Shown here: one piece after another, positions 57,765 to 64,000 of the stretch
Layout of the letters: every line of letters starts with the position of its first letter
Position numbering within the stretch: position 1 is the first letter of the stretch
Assembly: GCA_947247005.1 (NCBI GenBank)
Contig: OX365945.1
Span: 16,002,501-16,066,500, forward strand
Origin: Spisula solida
Lineage: Eukaryota > Mollusca > Bivalvia > Venerida > Mactridae
Length of the DNA stretch: 64,000 nucleotides
Reading direction: 5' to 3'
The notes under the pieces: generated by a model
What the model saw: the letters and a program-made list of their open reading frames with translations, nothing else
What the model was told of the DNA's origin: nothing
Database searches by the model: none
Program-made: the position numbers and the translations under genes

Positions 57765-60700
57765 GAACCTCTGCTACTTGGATGAACAATACATGACCAT
57801 CATGGTCTTCTGCTACTTGTGTGAACAATACATGACCATCATGGTCCTCTGCTACTTGTGTGAACAATACATGACCATCATGGTCCTCTGCTTCATGTGT
57901 GAACAATACATGACCATCATGGTCCTCTGCTACATGTGTGAACAATACATGACCATCATGGTCCTCTGCTACTGGTGTGAACAATACATGATCATCATGG
58001 TCCTCTGCTACTGGTGTGAACAATACATGACCAATATGTTCCTCTGCTACATGTGTGAACAATACATGATCACCATGGTCCTCTGCTACATGTGTGAACA
58101 ATACATGACCACCATGGTCCTCTGCTACTTGGATGAACAATACATGACCATTATGGTCCTCTGCTACATGTGTGAACAATACATGACCATCATGGTCCTC
58201 TGCTACTTGTGTGAGCAATACATGACCACCATGGTCCTCTGCTACTTGTGTGAACAATACATGACCACCATGGTCTTCTGTTACTTGTGTGAACAATACA
58301 TGACCACCATGGTCTTCTGTTACTTGTGTGAACAATACATGACCATCATGGTCCTCTGCTACTTGGATTAACAATACATGACCACCATGGTCCTCTGCTT
58401 CATGTGTGAACAATACATGACCATCATGGTCCTCTGCTACTTGTGTGAACAATACATGACCAATATGTTCCTCTGCTACATGTGTGAACAATACATGATC
58501 ACCATGGTCCTCTGCTACATGTGTAAACAATACATGACCATCTAGTCCTCTGCTACTTGGATGAACAATACATGACCATCATGGTCCTCTGCTACTTGTG
58601 TGAACAATACATGACCATCATGGTCCTCTGCTACTTGGATGAACAAAACATGACCATCATGGTGCTCTGTTACTTGTGTGAACAATACATGACCACCATG
58701 GTCCTCTGTTACTTGGATGAACAATACATGACCATTATGGTCCTCTGCTACATGTGTGAACAATACATGACCATCATGGTCCTCTGCTACTTGTGTGAGC
58801 AATACATGACCATCATGGTCTTCTGTTACTTGTGTGAACAATACATGACCATCATGGTCCTCTGCTACTTGGATTAACAATACATGACCACTATGGTCCT
58901 CTGCTACTTGTGTGAGCAATACATGACCATCATGGTCTTCTGTTACTTGTGTGAACAATACATGACCATCATGGTCCTCTGCTACATGTGTGAACAATAC
59001 ATGACCACCATGGTCCTCTGCTACTTGGATTAATAATACATGACCACCATGGTCCTCTGCTACTTGGATTAATAATACATGACCATCATGGTCCTCTGCT
59101 ACTTGGATGAACAATACATGACCACCATGGTCTTCTGTTACTTGTGTGAACAATACATGACCATCATGGTCCTCTGCTACATGTGTGAACAATACATGAC
59201 CACCATGGTCCTCTGCTACTTGGATTAACAATACATGACCACCATGGTCCTCTGCTTCATGTGTGAACAATACATGACCATCATGGTCCTCTGCTACTTG
59301 TGTGAACAATACATGACCAATATGTTCCTCTGCTACATGTGTGAACAATACATGATCACCATGGTCCTCTGCTACATGTGTAAACAATACATGACCATCT
59401 AGTCCTCTGCTACTTGGATGAACAATACATGACCATCATGGTCCTCTGCTACTTGTGTGAACAATACATGACCATCATGGTCCTCTGCTACTTGGATGAA
59501 CAAAACATGACCATCATGGTGCTCTGTTACTTGTGTGAACAATACATGACCACCATGGTCCTCTGTTACTTGGATGAACAATACATGACCATTATGGTCC
59601 TCTGCTACAGGTGTGAACAATACATGACCATCATGGTCCTCTGCTACATGTGTGAACAATACATGACCATCATGGTCCTCTGCTACATGTGTGAGCAATA
59701 CATGACCACCATGGTCTTCTGCTACATGTGTGAACAATACATGACCAATATGTTCCTCTGCTACATGTGTGAACAATACATGATCACCATGGTCCTCTGC
59801 TACATGTGTAAACAATACATGACCATCATGGTCCTCTGCTACTTGGATGAACAATACATGACCATCATGGTCCTCTGCTACATGTGTGAACAATACATGA
59901 CTACCATGGTCCTCTGCTACTTGTGTGAACAATACATGACCATCATGGTCCTCTGCTACTTGTGTGAACAATACATGACCACCATGGTCCTCTGTTACTT
60001 GTGTAAACAATACATGACCACCATGGTCCTCTGTTACTTGTGTGAACAATACATGACCAGCATTGTCCTCTGCTACATGTGTGAACAATACATGACCATC
60101 ATGGTCCTTTGCTACATGTGTGAACATTACATGACCACCATGGTCCTCTGCTACATGTGTGAACAATACATGACCATCATGGTCCTCTGCTACTTGGATG
60201 AACAATGCATGACCACTATGGTCCTCTGTTACTTGTGTGAACAATACATGACCACCATGGTCCTCTGTTACTTGTGTGAACAATACATGACCATCATGGT
60301 CCTCTGCTACATGTGTGAACAATACATGACCATCCTTGTCCTCTGCTACTTGTGTGAACAATACATGACCAATATGTTCCTCTGCTACATGTGTGAACAA
60401 TACATGACCATCATGGTCCTCTGCTACATGTGTAAACAATACATGACCACCATGGTCCTCTGCTACTTGTGTGAACAATACATGCCCATCATGGTCATCT
60501 GCTACATGTGTAAACAATACATGACCATCATGGTCCTCTGCTACTTGTGTGAACAATACATGACCATCATGGTCCTCTGCTACTTGTGTGAACAATACAT
60601 GACCATCCTGGTCCTCTGCTACTTGTGTGGCCAATACATGACCATCATGGTCCTCTGCTACTTGTGTGGCCAATACATGACCATCATGGTCCTCTGCTAC

Positions 60701-62690
60701 TTGTGTGAACAATACATGACCATCATGGTCCTCTGCTACTTGTGTAAACAATACATGACCATCATGGTCCTCTGCTACTTGTGTGGCCAATACATGACCA
60801 TCATGGTCCTCTGCTACATGTGTGGACAATACATGACCATCATGGTCCGTTGCTACTTGTGTGAGCAATACATGACCACCATGGTCCTCTGTTACTTGTG
60901 TGAACAATACATGACCATCATGGTCCTCTGCTACATGTGTGAACAATACATCACCATCATGGTCCTCTGCTACTTGTGTGAACAATACATGACCACCATG
61001 GTCCTCTGCTTCTTGTGTGAACAAAACATGACTATCATGGTCCTCTGCTACATGTGTGAACAATACATGACCATCATGGTCCTCTGCTACTTGGATGAAC
61101 AATACATGACCATCATGGTCCTCTGCTACATGTGTGAACAATACATGACCACCATGGTCCTCTGCTACTTGTGTGAACAATACATGACCATCATGGTCCT
61201 CTGCTACATGTGTGAACAATACATGACCATCATGGTCCTCTGCTACATGTGAGAACAATACATGACCATCATGGTCCTCTGCTACTTGTGATAACAATGC
61301 ATGACCATTATGGTCCTCTGCTACATGTGAGAACAATGCATGACCATCCTGGTCCTCTGCTACATGTGAGAACAATACATGACCATCATGGTCCTCTGCT
61401 ACTTGTGATAACAATGATGACCACCATGGTCCTCTGCTACTTGTGAGAACAATACATGTCCATTATGGTCCTCTGCTACTTGTGTGAACAATACATGACC
61501 ATCATGGTCCTCTGCTACATGTGTGGACAATACATGACCATCATGGTCCGTTGCTACTTGTGTGAGCAATACATGACCACCATGGTCCTCTGTTACTTGT
61601 GTGAACAATACATGACCATCATGGTCCTCTGCTACATGTGTGAACAATACATGACCATCATGGTCCTCTGCTACTTGTGTGAACAATACATGACCATCAT
61701 GGTCCTCTGCTACTTGTGTGAACAATACATGACTACCATGGTCCTCTGTTACTTGTGTGAACAATACATGACCATCATGGTCCGTTGCTACTAGTGTGAA
61801 CAATACATGACCACCCTGGTCCTCTGCTACTTGGATGAACAATACATGACCACCATGGTCCTCTGCTACATGTGAGAACAATGATGACCACCATGGTCCT
61901 CTGCTACTTGTGTGAACAATACATGACCATCATGGTCCTCTGCTACATGTGAGAACAATACATGACCATCATGGTCCTCTGCTACATGTGTGAACAATAC
62001 ATGACCACCATGGTCCTCTGCTACTTGGATGAACAATACATGACCACCATGGCCCTCTGTTACTTGTGTGAACAATACATGACCACCATGGTCCTCTGCT
62101 ACTTGGATGAACAATACATGACCATCATGGTCGTCTGTTACTTGTGTGAACAATACATGACCACCATGGTCCTCTGCTACTTGTGTAAACAATACATGAC
62201 CATCATGGTCCTCTGCTACATGTGTGAACAATACATGACCACCATGGTCCTCTGCTACTTGGATGAACAATACATGACCATTATGGTCCTCTGCTACATG
62301 TGTGAACAATACATGACCATCATGGTCCTCTGCTACTTGGATGAACAATACATGACCACCATGGTCCTCTGCTACTTGGATGAACAATACATGACCACCA
62401 TGGTCCTCTGTTACTTGTGTGAACAATACATGACCATCATGGTCCTCTGCTACATGTGTAAACAATACATGACCATCATGGTCCTCTGCTACATGTGTAA
62501 ACAATACATGACCATCATGGTCCTCTGTTACTTGTGTGAACAATACATGACCATCATGGTCCTCTGCTACTTGTGTGAACAATACATGACCATCCTGGTC
62601 CTCTGCTACTTGAGTTGAACAATACATGACCATCCTGGTCATCTGTTACTTGAGTGAACAATACAGTCATGACCAACATGTCTCGCTGTT
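57765..62690. repeat. 39-bp satellite array, about 126 copies
   Basis: The unit is acttgtgtgaacaatacatg then accatcatggtcctctgct. Variants alternate ttgtgtg/atgtgtg/ttggatg and atcatgg/accatgg. The period is divisible by three and stops are rare, so both strands stay open: plus MCEQYMTIMVLCY, minus VAEDHDGHVLFTH, with minus runs up to 671 codons (59399-61414). Frame breaks come from single-base deletions (tctag at 58541 and again at 59398, 857 bases apart = 22 units minus one), which show higher-order duplication. Another marker (ggtccgttgc) recurs 701 bases apart at 60844 and 61545. No start context, splice signals or non-repeat coding flank were found, so I treat it as satellite DNA. Confidence 0.93.
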
Positions 62691-62694
62691 TAGG

Positions 62695-63870
62695 TGAACA
62701 ATACATAGCTACCAATACCATATATTTAAGGACCTCTATATTTATACTTAAGGCAATCAGCGAATATTCCGCGTAATACGTTCACCGTTACGTACAATAT
62801 TGTAACCATTCCACGATTCAGTTCCGTAATTAAAAGAATTCTTTTAGTGGTACTATTGAAGTTGTTAACTTTTTAGCATATTAAGACGATTATATCACTA
62901 ATCTCATAATTGTTTCTAATAGTCATTAAGAGTGTTTAAATGTGTGATTATATGTTGAAGTTTAATATTCTTTTCATTATTTATGCGGAAAATTAAATGC
63001 ACATAATGAAGGTTGTCACATTTTCGGGATTTATTGTTAAGTTGGATTTGTACCCGTTAAGAGATTAAATTTATTGTTTGATCGAGTTGTCATTATTCCT
63101 TAAGCCACTGTTACGTTCTTATTTCTTTAAGAACTTAATAAGCGGTACAGGTGAAAACTTTGTTTCAATGTAAAACTATCCTATGTGGTCATTTTGACCA
63201 ATGTGTTTTATGCCTATCTTACTTTACGTTCGGACTACCGTATTTTGGCTGACACTTTGAATTTGTTCAATTGCAATTCTGTGCTTGTGAAATAGCAATT
63301 AGTTCTGACATGAATGAGTTGTTGAAGGTGTTCTTGAAATATATAATCTTTTACAACAACTGTTGATCTTCGTTTATTTGTACAGCGTAAAAACATTATT
63401 TTTGTTAATATTTAAGTATAGTAAATATAGTCAATACTACAGCAAATATCACAAATCGCTTCATTAGTGAAACATGTATCTTGTTACCAAAATGTACATA
63501 CACACAAGTGCGTTCTTCACTGAAGTTTGCCTATGAAAATAAGAACTAATTAATATTGCTCGGTTGTAATGTATCAAATTATTTGCTTGACGCTCGGCAT
63601 ATAAAAGTAAAAAACAGGCACTGGTTATTGTTAAGACTATACTTTATTTCGATTAGTTATTTTCAAAATAATATTGCCTAATCTGTCCTCTCTTTTGGAT
63701 TTTATTTCGGTTTATAAATGTGCATATTTCCACTTTAATATTAATAAAACAAGTTATCCATACAAATGTTTACATTTGCTATACATAAATTGCTATATAC
63801 GTTTACCACGCCTGGCTTACTCATGTATAGTATCTGCTATTTGAGTTAATAAACGACACGTTCTCTTCTC
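62695..63870. other. AT-rich stretch after the satellite, no gene seen
   Basis: No conserved open frame, repeat or RNA gene could be supported. Confidence 0.5.
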
Positions 63871-63876
63871 TTCTAG

Positions 63877-63952
63877 CATACCCTCGTGGCGAGGGATCAC
63901 CTCAGGAATGATGTATCCAGAGTTATTATTACAGGTTGCAGAGTGTGGTTAA
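63877..63952 (+). other. Possible terminal coding exon
   Basis: A strong acceptor-like ttctcttctcttctag ends at 63876. One frame then reads IPSWRGITSGMMYPELLLQV and AECG to TAA at 63950-63952, with AATAAA directly after (63952-63961). Another frame (HTLVARDHLRNDV) is also open. No upstream exon was identified, so this may be a chance arrangement or the end of an unrecognised gene. Confidence 0.2.
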
Positions 63953-64000
63953 ATAAATAAAGTACTACGAAACTGTATGAAATATTCATTTTAATTAAAT

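Noticed and set aside
57736..62642. Large repeat proteins on either strand of the 39-bp satellite
   Set aside because: Both strands are open only because the period is divisible by three; frames break at single-base deletions and there is no non-repetitive coding flank, start context or splicing evidence.

Overview
The window looks like nuclear genomic DNA of a lophotrochozoan animal, most likely a bivalve mollusc. The clues are split genes with long introns, a dense load of small inverted-repeat transposons, secreted alpha-carbonic anhydrases with intact active sites, an intronless B-box/beta-propeller gene of a type expanded in bivalves, and mollusc-type dispersed repeats built around short tandem cores. 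Species assignment is inference. Nothing suggests a prokaryote or a virus.

Layout. Four protein genes can be assembled. (1) A secreted alpha-carbonic anhydrase in eight exons, plus strand, 393-9890 (314 aa). (2) An intronless B-box protein with a C-terminal beta-propeller-like region, minus strand, 16543-18258 (571 aa). (3) A second alpha-carbonic anhydrase in eight exons, plus strand, 31808-41291 (303 aa), with the same intron phases and, for four exons, identical lengths, so a local duplicate of (1). (4) A MOCS3/UBA4-type adenylyltransferase-sulfurtransferase in twelve exons, plus strand, 45648-56614 (444 aa). The carbonic anhydrases would act outside the cell or in the secretory path on CO2/bicarbonate. 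MOCS3 acts in the cytosol in sulfur transfer for molybdenum cofactor and tRNA thiolation. No functional link between the genes is implied by their proximity.

The rest is mostly mobile DNA: several MITE families, two with clean 8-bp target duplications; a tRNA-derived SINE; a decayed LINE; a mariner relic inside a carbonic anhydrase intron; and a nested set of inverted-repeat elements at 22.7-28.3 kb whose inner member has arms of about 0.68 kb, each carrying the same 66-codon ORF. Tandem arrays are prominent: 10 bp (30.4 kb), 48 bp (34.2 kb), about 14 bp (36.4 kb), 51 bp (51.0-52.3 kb) and 39 bp (57.8-62.7 kb).

Most notable: (a) MOCS3 has three introns with textbook U12-type (minor spliceosome) signals, and using them recovers the conserved protein exactly; (b) MOCS3 intron 6 ends in about 25 copies of a 51-bp unit that is itself the intron's 3' splice site plus the first 24 bases of the next exon, a frame-keeping array of duplicated splice acceptors; (c) a 4.9-kb, 39-bp satellite just downstream of MOCS3 is open on both strands. 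Exon boundaries were read by eye from splice signals, reading frame and family conservation.
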